Shown: piece by piece, positions 25,793-34,543 of the stretch
Layout: every line of letters starts with the position of its first letter
Position numbering within the stretch: position 1 is the stretch's first letter
From: Microbacterium sp. CGR2
GTDB taxonomy: Bacteria; Actinomycetota; Actinomycetes; Actinomycetales; Microbacteriaceae
Direction: 5' to 3'
Length of the DNA stretch: 64,000 nt
Assembly (NCBI RefSeq): GCF_003626735.1
Contig: NZ_RBHX01000001.1
Coordinates: 434,001-498,000, forward strand
Made by a program: the position numbers and the translations under genes
The notes under the pieces: model-generated
The model's database searches: none
What the model was told of the DNA's origin: nothing
The model's input: only the letters and a program-made list of their open reading frames with translations

Positions 25793-26582
25793 GCCGGGCA
25801 CACGGCGCATCTGCCAGGACACCGGACTCGCACTCGTTGCGGGTCCGGTGTCCTCGTTCCGGATCGCCCGAGAGTCGTACGGGGCACTCGCGCCGAAGCC
25901 TCGAGAAGCCAGCGATGACCCCGGCAACTGGAGTCGCTACGACACCATCGGACGAACCATCTACAGCAGCGCTGACCGCGTCACGGCGTTCATGGAACTG
26001 CTAGCGACCTACCGCACCGACATCAACGCCGAACGCCGCGCGCTGCAGCCGGCCGCAGATGCCATGGGGAAGAGCCTCGACGACTACTGGAACGAGATCG
26101 TCACCGAATGGGACGAGTCTGATCACATGAAGGCCTCATGGCTCCCCCGCACCTTCCGCGATGGACGTGCGCTGTACACGATCAAATATCCGGATGGCTG
26201 GTGGATCGACGCCTCAGCAACGGAGACGATCGCTGCCATCCATGACCTCTTCACCGGCCCCTGGCCCACAAAGGACGGCGAGTCAGAGAAGCCGCTCACG
26301 CTGTCCGACCTCACCGGGGACGACCGTGTGCTCACCACAGCGATCGCCGCCGCGATTCGAGAGCACGTCCAGCTCGACGATGGCACGTTGCCGCTCGGCA
26401 TCCAGTTCCTCTCCAAGCACGGCCGCCCGGCGGACGGGTCTGGTCTGTGCTGGGCGTACTGGATGCGTCAGGTCGACAGCGGACTGGACGAGCCAGCGAA
26501 GGTGATCCGCACCGAGCCGATCCTCGATGACGACGCGGCCTTCAAGGCGGCTCAGGTGCTCTGCAAGATCAAGTCACGGTGA
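25773..26582 (+). CDS. RES-domain toxin-like protein
   Basis: Protein of 269 aa. The segment FRIARESYG...GNWSRYDTIGRTIYSSADRVTAFMELLATYR fits the RES fold, with the patterned Arg, the Y-S-S strand and a Glu in the following helix. RES toxins such as MbcT hydrolyse or phosphorolyse NAD+. Its length exceeds the usual 150-230 aa RES toxin, with an extra C-terminal part. It overlaps the antitoxin by 20 bp and the downstream GIY-YIG gene by 4 bp, indicating translational coupling of all three. Confidence 0.68.
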   Translation: MTASVAEPGTRRICQDTGLALVAGPVSSFRIARESYGALAPKPREASDDPGNWSRYDTIGRTIYSSADRVTAFMELLATYRTDINAERRALQPAADAMGKSLDDYWNEIVTEWDESDHMKASWLPRTFRDGRALYTIKYPDGWWIDASATETIAAIHDLFTGPWPTKDGESEKPLTLSDLTGDDRVLTTAIAAAIREHVQLDDGTLPLGIQFLSKHGRPADGSGLCWAYWMRQVDSGLDEPAKVIRTEPILDDDAAFKAAQVLCKIKSR

Positions 26583-27607
26583 TCGCGATGGAACTCGAGG
26601 TCACCGTCACGCCACGCGAGACCCATGTGTGGGCGCCGCGGCCCCAAGCAGCGCAGGATCTGCGTCGGGAGCTCACCGATGCAGGCTACCTCGTGCGCGA
26701 CGCTGACCCGTGGGGTCTGGACGCCGCAGGTCTCATCCCTGACGGCGAGCACCTAGAGTTCGACCGCGCCCGCATCTTCGATGTCGGCATCGGCGCTGAT
26801 GCGAACGCGACCCTGAATGCGCTGGTCGACTCCGGTCACACGCTCATCTGGCATCGCTGGCAGACACGCCTCTCTCGGAAGGCCTGGGGTGTCCCCGTAG
26901 CGATCCCTCGCCGAGGTCGACCCCGCGCCGGAGGCATTGAGAGAGCCACGCACTTCGGCACCAAGGTGCGCAGCAACGTCGGCCTCGGCCTGAAGATCTC
27001 CCGCGACACATACGCGACCATCAACAAGCGATCCTCAATGCCTCGCTGGTCCCGGGATGACAACCCGGAGGCGTGGGACCGGGAGAGTCGCTTCTTCGAC
27101 GACGACGAGCACCGCATCCTCACCGATGAGTGGTGCGAAGCGCACCAGGCAGACGTGCTGGCGAACTTCGACATGAACATGGCCCATTTCGCCTCGCTTG
27201 ACCCGGTCGAGTTCGAAACCACTCTGCAGCTGGCTCTCGACGGCCACCCGGACATGGCCGAGGTGACAGATCTCACTGAATGGGTTGGCGTGCCTGGGGT
27301 CTACATCATGGTGCTCGACGAGTACCGGCAGGTCTACGTCGGTGCTTCATCCGAGTCCGCGGGGATCGCCAAGCGCATCCGCCAGCATTGGACCAACCAG
27401 AAGCAGTTCGACCGACTCATCTTCGGCAGCGTGAAGACATCGATCCTGTCGATCGACAGCTTCCGGGCCCTGGACACCACGCGCATCTTCGCCATGATGA
27501 CCGGGGACTACTTCAACGAGGAGATCTCCGTCCTCGCGCAGTTTCCACCGAAGTTCGCTCTAACGCGGAGATCGCTGAGAGTCTCCACTACGCGGAAGGG
27601 ACAGTGA
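26579..27607 (+). CDS. GIY-YIG nuclease-like protein, C-terminally disrupted
   Basis: Protein of 342 aa. The N-terminal 230 residues are unrecognised. From about residue 238 the sequence GVPGVYIMVL...QVYVGASS...KRIRQHW matches the GIY-YIG core, with GVY, YVG and the catalytic-position Arg. A late Glu (YFNEEISVL) could be the metal ligand. The GTG start overlaps the RES stop by 4 bp; an ATG at 26588 is an alternative. The last ~17 residues (from about 27556) are encoded by out-of-frame LuxR sequence, so the native C-terminus has been lost. Confidence 0.7.
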   Translation: MIAMELEVTVTPRETHVWAPRPQAAQDLRRELTDAGYLVRDADPWGLDAAGLIPDGEHLEFDRARIFDVGIGADANATLNALVDSGHTLIWHRWQTRLSRKAWGVPVAIPRRGRPRAGGIERATHFGTKVRSNVGLGLKISRDTYATINKRSSMPRWSRDDNPEAWDRESRFFDDDEHRILTDEWCEAHQADVLANFDMNMAHFASLDPVEFETTLQLALDGHPDMAEVTDLTEWVGVPGVYIMVLDEYRQVYVGASSESAGIAKRIRQHWTNQKQFDRLIFGSVKTSILSIDSFRALDTTRIFAMMTGDYFNEEISVLAQFPPKFALTRRSLRVSTTRKGQ

Positions 27608-27702
27608 AGGCCGATATTCGTCACATCAACCAGCTCTGGAACGTCGAAAACCGACTTCAGGTTGTTCTTCGCGCCACCGAGCTCGGGATCATCAGCCTCT
27701 AG
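27556..27702 (+). pseudogene. LuxR C-terminal HTH remnant at an insertion junction
   Basis: In the frame ending at 27702 the text reads SNAEIAESLHYAEGTVKADI then RHINQLWNVENRLQVVLRATELGII and a stop. This is the second half of a LuxR/GerE HTH (SNAEIA...EGTVK...). It is fused directly to the GIY-YIG gene, in another frame, and the N-terminal part is absent. Confidence 0.8.
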
Positions 27703-27821
27703 CCCAGCCCTGCGGATCACGATCGTGACCCCAGGGCTATGAAGCCCTTCACTAACGTGCGTTGGAACGTAGCGTGATGGAGCGGTTCAATCTCTGAACG
27801 GCAAGACACGGAGGAGCAACG

Positions 27822-28451
27822 ATGAAGCTTAAAACCGCTGTAGTGGGCGTAGTCACCGCGCTCGCCCTTGGCATGTTGGGATCACCCGCACATGCCTCGG
27901 AGCCATTGCCGGACGATTCGATGTTCTTCTCATCAGAGGATCTCAACGAGATGGCACCGAACGGAGGTGCCGCGCTCGACCCAGACGTGTTCCTGCAGGG
28001 ATTGGAAGAGCTCGAGGCTTCGCCTGCACACAGAAATGAGATCACGGAAGACGGATACACGTTCTATCAGTACGTCGTCCCGGAAGGATCACTGACCCTG
28101 CCGAGTGCTGCTGATGTGCGCGCCGCAATCGAAGCGGATTCGGCTGCTGAGGTCCCGAGTGACGTGATCACACCGTTCCTGGAAGTTCGCTTCTCGGGCA
28201 TCAAGATGGCCGTCGGGTTCAACACCGTCGACCAGCAAGCTCTCGCCGCTGGTGGCGGGGCTGCGGTAGCCGCCGCGCTTTGCCTGATTCCAGCTGTGGG
28301 ATGGGCAGCGTGCACCGTCATCGGCATCGTCGTAGGGGTAGCGACGACGTATCTCGTCGCCAACGGGATTTGCAGCGGTGGCCGGACCCTCTGGTGGTAT
28401 GACGTCGACGGCGGATCTGTGATCAACTGTCGTTCATCCGCACCGTTCTGA
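27822..28451 (+). CDS. secreted Cys-containing hydrophobic protein, bacteriocin-like
   Basis: Precursor of 209 aa. A Sec signal (KLKTAVVGVVTALALGMLG) ends in AHA at residue 25. An acidic propeptide-like middle follows (26-135), then a Gly/Ala-rich hydrophobic stretch (about 141-185) and a polar, aromatic tail. Four Cys (154, 164, 184, 203) sit in the last 56 residues and could form two disulfides. The layout is that of an exported pore-forming toxin or bacteriocin, but I cannot match a named family. GGAGGAG precedes the ATG. A small membrane protein follows 23 bp later. Confidence 0.7.
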   Translation: MKLKTAVVGVVTALALGMLGSPAHASEPLPDDSMFFSSEDLNEMAPNGGAALDPDVFLQGLEELEASPAHRNEITEDGYTFYQYVVPEGSLTLPSAADVRAAIEADSAAEVPSDVITPFLEVRFSGIKMAVGFNTVDQQALAAGGGAAVAAALCLIPAVGWAACTVIGIVVGVATTYLVANGICSGGRTLWWYDVDGGSVINCRSSAPF

Positions 28452-28474
28452 GCAGTCGACTGAAAGGACTCTCC

Positions 28475-28666
28475 ATGCGTTCATGGCTGATCTACATCAT
28501 TCTCGTCGTGGCTGCGATTGCGGCCCTGGCGCTGCTTGCAACCTCCTTCCCATCGGTAGCCTCAGGGGTGTTCCTCATCGGGACTCCGATTGTCGTGGTC
28601 GCCGCAGGGCTGGGCGCTAAATTCGTCCAACGCAGGAACAAGTCCGCGCGCGCCAGGACGTCATAA
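28475..28666 (+). CDS. small two-helix membrane protein, possible immunity protein
   Basis: Protein of 63 aa with two hydrophobic helices (residues 5-25 and 30-51) and a basic tail, RRNKSARARTS. AAAGGA precedes the ATG. It follows the secreted Cys protein and both end at a strong terminator, forming a two-gene unit. Small basic membrane proteins often give immunity to a neighbouring bacteriocin; this role is inferred only from context. Confidence 0.65.
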   Translation: MRSWLIYIILVVAAIAALALLATSFPSVASGVFLIGTPIVVVAAGLGAKFVQRRNKSARARTS

Positions 28667-28690
28667 GCCGAGGCGCAGACAAAGAGCTAA

Positions 28691-28721
28691 CGGCACCCAC
28701 GAGTCCTTCTCGTGGGTGCCG
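28691..28721 (+). terminator. strong intrinsic terminator
   Basis: Perfect 13-bp stem, CGGCACCCACGAG with TCCTT loop and CTCGTGGGTGCCG, 25 bp after the small membrane protein gene. Confidence 0.85.
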
Positions 28722-28823
28722 TCGTCATGTCCAAAGCAGTGAAGCACGCGACGTTAGCGGCGTGTGGTCTTCTGCACGGGTTAATGGGACCGTGCGGAAG
28801 TCACGCTATTCGAGGCATGCGCC

Positions 28824-29180
28824 TCAAACCGCGAGGTCGACGGGACGTCGGTCTCCTCGGGTATTCGGAGTGCTGATCACCAGAAACCGCGTTCCCGCGG
28901 GCCCGGGGTTGAAGAAGCGGTGTGCGAGGCCGGACGGAATCTCGACGCCCTGTCGGGCGGCTAAGTCGACCGCGCCCTCGGCAGTCTGCATCTGAGCGGT
29001 TCCCTCGAGCACGTAGAAGAACTGCGTCGCCGTGTCGTGCACATGCCACTCTTCACCGGCGCCGGCCGGCACTCGCTCCTCGATCACGGACAGCCCGGGG
29101 CTGTCGAGCAGTCGCCACCCATCGGATACCTCGCCCCAGATGTAGTGATCAGCGGTGGTGACATCGACAGGTTCGGGCAT
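28824..29180 (-). CDS. cupin-domain protein
   Basis: Single cupin barrel of 118 aa. Motif 1 is EEWHVHDTATQFFYVLEG, with metal-ligand His-x-His and Gln/Glu positions, and motif 2 is PSGLAHRFFNPG. Likely binds a divalent metal and a small ligand; no reaction can be assigned. ATG at 29180 with GAGG eight bases upstream. The 29181-29461 stretch upstream holds no gene that I can support. Confidence 0.85.
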   Translation of the reverse strand: MPEPVDVTTADHYIWGEVSDGWRLLDSPGLSVIEERVPAGAGEEWHVHDTATQFFYVLEGTAQMQTAEGAVDLAARQGVEIPSGLAHRFFNPGPAGTRFLVISTPNTRGDRRPVDLAV

Positions 29181-29392
29181 TCCTCGATCCTCGCAGACGC
29201 GTCTACTTTGCAGACGCTCGCGCCTCGTGATCCCGCTTGAGCACTGATCAGACGCCGGATACCTACTCAGCCCCATCTCACTTCAACGTCTGGCCCTTTG
29301 GCCACGATAAGACCACTTATCCGGACTATCGGCGCAGGCGACAGAGGTGAAAATGATCACCTGCCTTGACCGAGAAAAGAGTTACCCAGGAC

Positions 29393-29427
29393 GGTTCGAA
29401 CCGCCGCTAGAAAGCGGGCGGCGAACC
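29393..29427 (-). terminator. hairpin downstream of the TetR gene
   Basis: GGTTCG and CGAACC plus an inner CCGCC/GGCGG pairing form a stem with a small bulge around a TAGAAA loop, 35 bp after the TetR stop. A terminator for the P450 operon is plausible but no T-run is seen. Confidence 0.4.
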
Positions 29428-29461
29428 TAGGCACGGCCCTGCCACAGGTGGATGATGTGGC

Positions 29462-30022
29462 TCATGAAACGGATTCGCCCCGGTGGACGGCCGTTTCGAT
29501 CATCGTGAGAAGCTCGAGCCGGATGAGGTGCAGTTCCTTTGCGTCGATGTAGCCCTCCGCGGCCGCGGTCGCAGCGCCTTCTGCACTGTGGCGGATCACG
29601 AGCGATCGGCGTTGCTCGACCCCGTCACTGTCGAAGGCGCGGCGCCACCTGTCTGCATCATCGCGAAGCACGTCGATCGCAGCGGGCGTCTCGTTGAAAA
29701 GTGGCGCGAGCGCGCTGGGGGCGAAGATTCGCGCCGCCTCAGCGCTGTCGCCGGTGAGCGCGCGGACGTACGCGGACAACAGCACGCCACCACCTCGGTC
29801 GGGCTCCTCGACCAGCTGGTGAACCACACTCCAGAGACGGTCGACCACCTCCCGGCAGACGGCGGCGCGAAGCTCTTCCTTGGTGGCGAAGTGATAGAGC
29901 AGGCCGCCTTTGGAGACCCCGGCGGCGGCGGCGATCTGCTCAAGGGTCGCCGCATGTCCGCGTTCGACGAACAGCTGCTCAGCCGCCGCCACGATTGCAG
30001 GTCTGGTAGATGGTCTCGGCAT
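29462..30022 (-). CDS. TetR-family regulator of the P450/amidohydrolase operon
   Basis: Repressor of 186 aa. HTH: PAIVAAAEQLFVERGHAATLEQIAAAAGVSKGGLLYHFATKEEL. The Gly-Gly-Leu-Leu-Tyr-His-Phe recognition helix is common in regulators of catabolic or efflux genes. It starts 8 bp after the amidohydrolase stop, so it is the last gene of the operon and may feed back on it. ATG at 30022; a start ten codons upstream would overlap the amidohydrolase. Confidence 0.88.
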   Translation of the reverse strand: MPRPSTRPAIVAAAEQLFVERGHAATLEQIAAAAGVSKGGLLYHFATKEELRAAVCREVVDRLWSVVHQLVEEPDRGGGVLLSAYVRALTGDSAEAARIFAPSALAPLFNETPAAIDVLRDDADRWRRAFDSDGVEQRRSLVIRHSAEGAATAAAEGYIDAKELHLIRLELLTMIETAVHRGESVS

Positions 30023-30030
30023 GGGGCGAA

Positions 30031-31683
30031 TCAGTGCTCCGGGGCGGTCCACACCCGGCTGCCACCCACGTAGGTCGACACGGGAGAGATCGTATGCAGG
30101 TCGAGCGGCGGAGTGGCGAACGGGTCGCGGTCGAGAATGGTGAGGTCAGCGAGCATTCCCGGTGAGATCGAGCCGGTCCGATCCCAACGATTCACGTACG
30201 CCCCTCCTGCGGTGTAGGCGGTAAGCGCCTCGGCAAGGGAGAGCCTCTGCCGCTCGATGAAGACCGGCGCGTCAGGTCCACACCCCGGTGCGACGCGGTT
30301 GACAGCGACATGAATGGCGTTGATCGGCGAGGGGTCGCTGACGGGCCAGTCACTCCCTGCTGAGAGCCTGGCTCCCGCCCGGGTGAGGTCGGCGAAGGGG
30401 AACTGCTGGTCGGCCCGTTCCGCTCCGATGAGCGGGATGCACAGGTGGTCCATCTGCTGTCCGTGAGCGGCCCACAGCGCCTGGATGTTCGCGGTGACGT
30501 TCAGTGGGGCGAATCGCGGAATGTCATCCGGTCGCACGGATTGCAGGTGAGCGATCTGGTGACGGAACAGCTTTGACTGGGACGCTGTCTCGAGCGCATC
30601 GAGCACCTCTGTGAGCGCCCGGTCGCCCATGGTGTGGAAGTGCATGTCGAACCCGGCAGCCTGCAGCTCATCGACGACCTCGAGGAGGACGTCCGGAGCG
30701 ATGAGGGAGTCGCCCACGATATCGGTGGGAAGCCCGGTGACATCGAGATAAGGGGCGTGCATGGCGGCCGTGTGATTCTCGGGGATGCCGTCCTGCATGA
30801 TCTTAACCGTGCGCGTGGTGAAGAGTCCTGAGGCCGCTTCCCTTTTCGCAACCATCCCAGGGATCTGACCGGTACCGAGTGCCGGATCGTAGAACAGGGC
30901 ACCGTTTACGCGAGCCGTGAGGCGGCCCTCGGCTGCAGCGCGCCGGTAGGTGTCATAGACGTCCGCAATGTCCCCGAAACTCCCGACGAGCGCGTCCTGC
31001 CAGCCAGTGACGCCGTGTGCGTGCAGAGTTCGCTGCGCTGCGATCAGGGCGGTGTCGAGATCCGAGGGCGTCGGCGTCGGCTTCACGCCTTCGAGCAGCG
31101 CCATCGCAGCCTCGTGCAGCACTCCGGTGGGAGCGCCGGACCGGTCTCGTTCGATGCGTCCTCCGACCGGGTCCGGCGTGGCGGAGGTGATGCCGGCTAG
31201 GTCGAGGGCGGCGGTGTTCACCCACACGGCATGCTCGTCGCGCACCACCAGCGCGGCGGGACGGTCGCGGCAGATGGAGGCCAGAACTTCTCTGCGAGGG
31301 CCACCGTCAGGGAAGGCTGCGAAGGTCCATCCGGCCCCCGTCACCCATGGTCGGTCTGGATGGGTGCTCGCGTACCTAGCGATCTCGTCGAGGAACTGCT
31401 CCGCAGTATCCAAGGCATGCAAGGTGCATTCCTGCATGTGTACGCCCGCCATCACGGGGTGGACGTGCGCGTCCTGGAAGCCGGGCAGAAGGAGCCCTTC
31501 GCCGACGTCGATGACTTCTCCCGCAGAGGAGGTGAGTTCGTCGATCGCAGCTGGCGTGTGCGCGACCGCGATCATCACCTCGCCCGCGACGGCGACGGCG
31601 CCCGTCACCGGCGAAGCCATCCCCGCGGTCCAGTAGGAACCGCGAAACACGACATCGAGGGGCGACGAAGCCATAGCGGTCAT
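30031..31683 (-). CDS. YtcJ-type amidohydrolase
   Basis: Metal-dependent hydrolase of 550 aa, amidohydrolase-3 family. Metal ligands: HVHP after PGFQDA; a Lys in VKIMQDG in the bridging position; FHTMGD with a ligand His; HQIAHLQ; and SGSDWPVSDPSP with the catalytic Asp. It should cleave C-N bonds in amides, carbamates or formamides. The ATG overlaps the stop of the permease gene by 4 bp and GAAGGAG precedes it. In this operon it would process a compound imported by the permease or oxidised by the P450. Confidence 0.88.
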   Translation of the reverse strand: MTAMASSPLDVVFRGSYWTAGMASPVTGAVAVAGEVMIAVAHTPAAIDELTSSAGEVIDVGEGLLLPGFQDAHVHPVMAGVHMQECTLHALDTAEQFLDEIARYASTHPDRPWVTGAGWTFAAFPDGGPRREVLASICRDRPAALVVRDEHAVWVNTAALDLAGITSATPDPVGGRIERDRSGAPTGVLHEAAMALLEGVKPTPTPSDLDTALIAAQRTLHAHGVTGWQDALVGSFGDIADVYDTYRRAAAEGRLTARVNGALFYDPALGTGQIPGMVAKREAASGLFTTRTVKIMQDGIPENHTAAMHAPYLDVTGLPTDIVGDSLIAPDVLLEVVDELQAAGFDMHFHTMGDRALTEVLDALETASQSKLFRHQIAHLQSVRPDDIPRFAPLNVTANIQALWAAHGQQMDHLCIPLIGAERADQQFPFADLTRAGARLSAGSDWPVSDPSPINAIHVAVNRVAPGCGPDAPVFIERQRLSLAEALTAYTAGGAYVNRWDRTGSISPGMLADLTILDRDPFATPPLDLHTISPVSTYVGGSRVWTAPEH

Positions 31684-33140
31684 ACTCCTTCGACGTATTC
31701 GACCGTCTGAGCCGACGGCTCCGACTCGACGGATCGGCGCGATCGGCGACGGGTCAGACTGCCGATGAACGCGGCGACGAAGACCACCGCGGGGGTGAGC
31801 ACCACGATGGTGTTCAGGGTACCGCCGGCTCCGGTCAGCAGTTCGATGTTGAGGATCATCATCACCAGGACCCCGATCAGCAACGCGGCGGCGATTGCGG
31901 CGATAACGCTGAACAGCACGCGGCGCGCCGTGGTGATGTCTGGACGGGGACGGGCGAAGAACACCGCGACGGCGATGGAAGCCAACGCCATCAGGCAGAT
32001 CAGTCCCAGGGTTCCCGGGCTGGAGAACCAGACTGTCAGCTGTAGGTAAGGGTCCAACCCGAGCAGGCCGAAGATCAGCACGAACGCGGCAGTGACGAGG
32101 CCTTGGACGTTGCCGAAGGACGGCGACCGGTACTTGTGGTGCACACGCATTGCCAGACGGGGAAGGATGCCGTCGGAGCCCATGGAGTGTCCGTAGCGGC
32201 TGACGGCGTTGAAGTAGGCGATTCCTGAGGCGATTGAGCTGGTTACGAGGAGCGCCTGGGCGGTCAGTCCTGCCCACGGCCCGAGGTAGTAGTCCCCGAT
32301 GATGTAGATCAGCGCCGTCGGGTTCTCGCCGATTGCTGCGGCCAGATCTGGGACGCTGAACGCTTGAGCAATGGCCCACGCCACGAAGCAGTAGAACACG
32401 GCGAGGAACACCAGTGAGATGACCGTGGCCCGCGGGATGGTCCGCGCGGGGTTCTTCGCTTCCGCGCGGTAGATGGTGGTCGACTCGATGCCGAAGTACG
32501 CACCGAACCACACCAGAGCCGCGGCGGCCATACCGGGGGTGAACACGTTGGAAGGCTCGAAGGATGCGAAGCTGAGCTCCGCCGGGCCGGTGCGAGCCAG
32601 CACGGCGAAGGCGATCACGACCAGAATGCCGACCTCGGCGACGAGGAGCAGCACCAGCACTTTGACGCCGACGTCGATGCCACGACGGCAGACGTACCAG
32701 ATCAGTGCCGTGATGATGAGGCCGAGAACCCACCAGGGAACGTCGATACCGGTGCTGACAAGGATGAGATCTCGTGTGGTCGCACTGACGATGCCCATCC
32801 CGCCGATGTTGATGGTGAGATACGCGGTGATGGCCAATGCGGCCGCAGCGGTTCCGGCCGCCGGTCCAAGTCCTTCGCCGATGTAGGCGTAGAACGTGCC
32901 GGGTTTGGCGACGAAGCGGGTCATCGCGAGGATGCCGACGACGAACATGGCCAGGACAACCCCGGCGACGAGGAACCCTGCGGGGGCACCGATGCCACCG
33001 ACGAGGAACCCGATCGGGCCGTATCCGGCGATGAGGCTGAGCGGCGCGGCGGCCGCAACGACGATGAGGGCGATGCCGCCGGCGGTCAGCACCCCTGACT
33101 TGAGGGTGACGACGGGGACAGGGGAATCTGCTTGAGTCAT
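31680..33140 (-). CDS. APC-family amino acid/amine permease
   Basis: Twelve-helix transporter of 486 aa. APC marks: LTAGGIALIVVAAAAPLSLIAG in helix 1, GTFYAYIGEGLGP in helix 3 and a helix-6 region EPSNVFTPGMAAAALVWFGAYFGIES. The family imports amino acids, polyamines and related amines by cation symport. It is 34 bp downstream of the ferredoxin reductase and overlaps the amidohydrolase, so it likely imports the substrate of this pathway. Confidence 0.88.
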   Translation of the reverse strand: MTQADSPVPVVTLKSGVLTAGGIALIVVAAAAPLSLIAGYGPIGFLVGGIGAPAGFLVAGVVLAMFVVGILAMTRFVAKPGTFYAYIGEGLGPAAGTAAAALAITAYLTINIGGMGIVSATTRDLILVSTGIDVPWWVLGLIITALIWYVCRRGIDVGVKVLVLLLVAEVGILVVIAFAVLARTGPAELSFASFEPSNVFTPGMAAAALVWFGAYFGIESTTIYRAEAKNPARTIPRATVISLVFLAVFYCFVAWAIAQAFSVPDLAAAIGENPTALIYIIGDYYLGPWAGLTAQALLVTSSIASGIAYFNAVSRYGHSMGSDGILPRLAMRVHHKYRSPSFGNVQGLVTAAFVLIFGLLGLDPYLQLTVWFSSPGTLGLICLMALASIAVAVFFARPRPDITTARRVLFSVIAAIAAALLIGVLVMMILNIELLTGAGGTLNTIVVLTPAVVFVAAFIGSLTRRRSRRSVESEPSAQTVEYVEGV

Positions 33141-33174
33141 GACGTGCTCGACAATCTGGATCGGGTAGTGAATG

Positions 33175-34326
33175 TCAGCGGATAGGAGTGGACGCGGCGT
33201 GCTGTTCGACGTCGGCCCGGGCGGCCATGAAGCCTTGGGGGTGATTGATGGCGACGGCACCGACGAGTTCGCCGTCGACGAGATAGCGGGCAAGAAGCCC
33301 GGGCTTGGGCCCGGACCCCGCGGTCACCTCGATGTCAGAGATCTGCGGGTCGACGTGCCCGATTCCCTGCAGCAGGCTGCCGTGCTGCATCGACCAGAAA
33401 TACGGCGGTTCGAGGAACGGTGTGCGGGTTCCGGCGGCGAGGTCGACCGCGATATGACGGCCATGCGACCGCGCCGTGGTCCAGTGTGCCGATCGCATCA
33501 CGGAGCCGTCGAACCCGATCCAACTGACACTGTCCCCTGCGGCCATCACGCCTGAAGCGGACGTGTGCAGGCAGGCGTCAGTACGGATCGTGGCATCGTC
33601 AGCGAGCAATCCGCTGTCGCTGAGCCACGCTGTGTCGGGGTGGGAGCCGATTCCCGCGACGACCAGATCGGCGCGGAGGGTCGTCCCGTCCGTGAGGTGG
33701 ATGTGGGCGGGTTGTCCGGCGTGAACGTCTGCGACCGTCCCGTTGGGGATGAGCGTCACGCCGGCGTCGGTGTGGAGGCGGTTGAGGAGATCCGAAGCGG
33801 CTTCTCCGAGGCGGTTGCGGAACAGGGCGTCTTCACGGAACACGAATGTGGTCTGTACGCCCGCGCTCACCAGCGACGCCGCCAGTTCTGCCCCGACGAA
33901 CCCGCCGCCGACGACAACGGCCGAGCTCGCGGCGGCCACCGCCTGCCGCAGACGACGACTGTCCTGCAGCGAGTGCAGGGCATGGACCTCATCGGAGACC
34001 CACGCGGGCCGGTGTGGGCGCGATCCCGGAGCAAGCACGAGCTCGTCGTAGCTGAGGTCGCCTCCGCTGGTGTGCAATAGCCGGTCTCGGACGTTCGCGC
34101 CGAGCGCGGTGCCGAACACGACGTCGATGCCCGCGCCCTTGAGCTCCTCCGTGCCGCCGCTGACGGCTCCGGTGCCGCTCAGCGCTTTGGACAGCGGAGG
34201 GCGCTCGTACGGGACATCGCGGTCCTTGTCCAGCACGGTGATCGCGCGGGTTTCGTCAAGCTGTCGGAGTTGCTTGGCGCAGGTGAGGCCAGCGGCACCT
34301 GCCCCGACGATGACCGTCCTGGTCAT
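33175..34326 (-). CDS. ferredoxin reductase, FAD/NAD(P)H-dependent
   Basis: Pyridine-nucleotide-disulfide type flavoprotein of 383 aa. The FAD loop is VIVGAGAAGLTCAKQL (residues 4-19), the NAD(P)H loop is VVVGGGFVGAELAASL, and the second FAD contact is GVMAAGDSV. It passes electrons from NAD(P)H to the [3Fe-4S] ferredoxin encoded 2 bp upstream, which feeds the P450. This gives a complete class I P450 redox chain. Confidence 0.9.
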   Translation of the reverse strand: MTRTVIVGAGAAGLTCAKQLRQLDETRAITVLDKDRDVPYERPPLSKALSGTGAVSGGTEELKGAGIDVVFGTALGANVRDRLLHTSGGDLSYDELVLAPGSRPHRPAWVSDEVHALHSLQDSRRLRQAVAAASSAVVVGGGFVGAELAASLVSAGVQTTFVFREDALFRNRLGEAASDLLNRLHTDAGVTLIPNGTVADVHAGQPAHIHLTDGTTLRADLVVAGIGSHPDTAWLSDSGLLADDATIRTDACLHTSASGVMAAGDSVSWIGFDGSVMRSAHWTTARSHGRHIAVDLAAGTRTPFLEPPYFWSMQHGSLLQGIGHVDPQISDIEVTAGSGPKPGLLARYLVDGELVGAVAINHPQGFMAARADVEQHAASTPIR

Positions 34327-34328
34327 GG

Positions 34329-34526
34329 CTAGCTCTGAGCCCATGCCAGCGCTTGCGCCGGGCAGATCGCGATGGCGGCGTCCGTGGCTTCCACGTCCGC
34401 GGGATCCACATCGACGGTACGCAGCCGCACGAGGCCGCTGTCGTCGAGGTCGAACACGGTCGGTGCGGTGTTCGTGCAGATTCCCGCGCCGATGCAGCCT
34501 TGTGTATTGGGATTGAGAGTAGGCAT
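34329..34526 (-). CDS. [3Fe-4S] ferredoxin
   Basis: Ferredoxin of 65 aa. Cluster ligands are C11, C17 and C55 in CIGAGIC and ICP; the position that would be the fourth Cys of a 4Fe cluster is Ala14, as in ferredoxins dedicated to bacterial P450s. It lies 17 bp after the P450 gene and 2 bp before the reductase gene. Confidence 0.92.
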   Translation of the reverse strand: MPTLNPNTQGCIGAGICTNTAPTVFDLDDSGLVRLRTVDVDPADVEATDAAIAICPAQALAWAQS

Positions 34527-34543
34527 GAGGGTTCCTTCGGGGT

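Noticed and set aside
29385..29430. A GGTTCGAACC sequence resembling a tRNA T-loop.
   Set aside because: No acceptor, D or anticodon arm can be built; it fits a hairpin after the TetR gene better.
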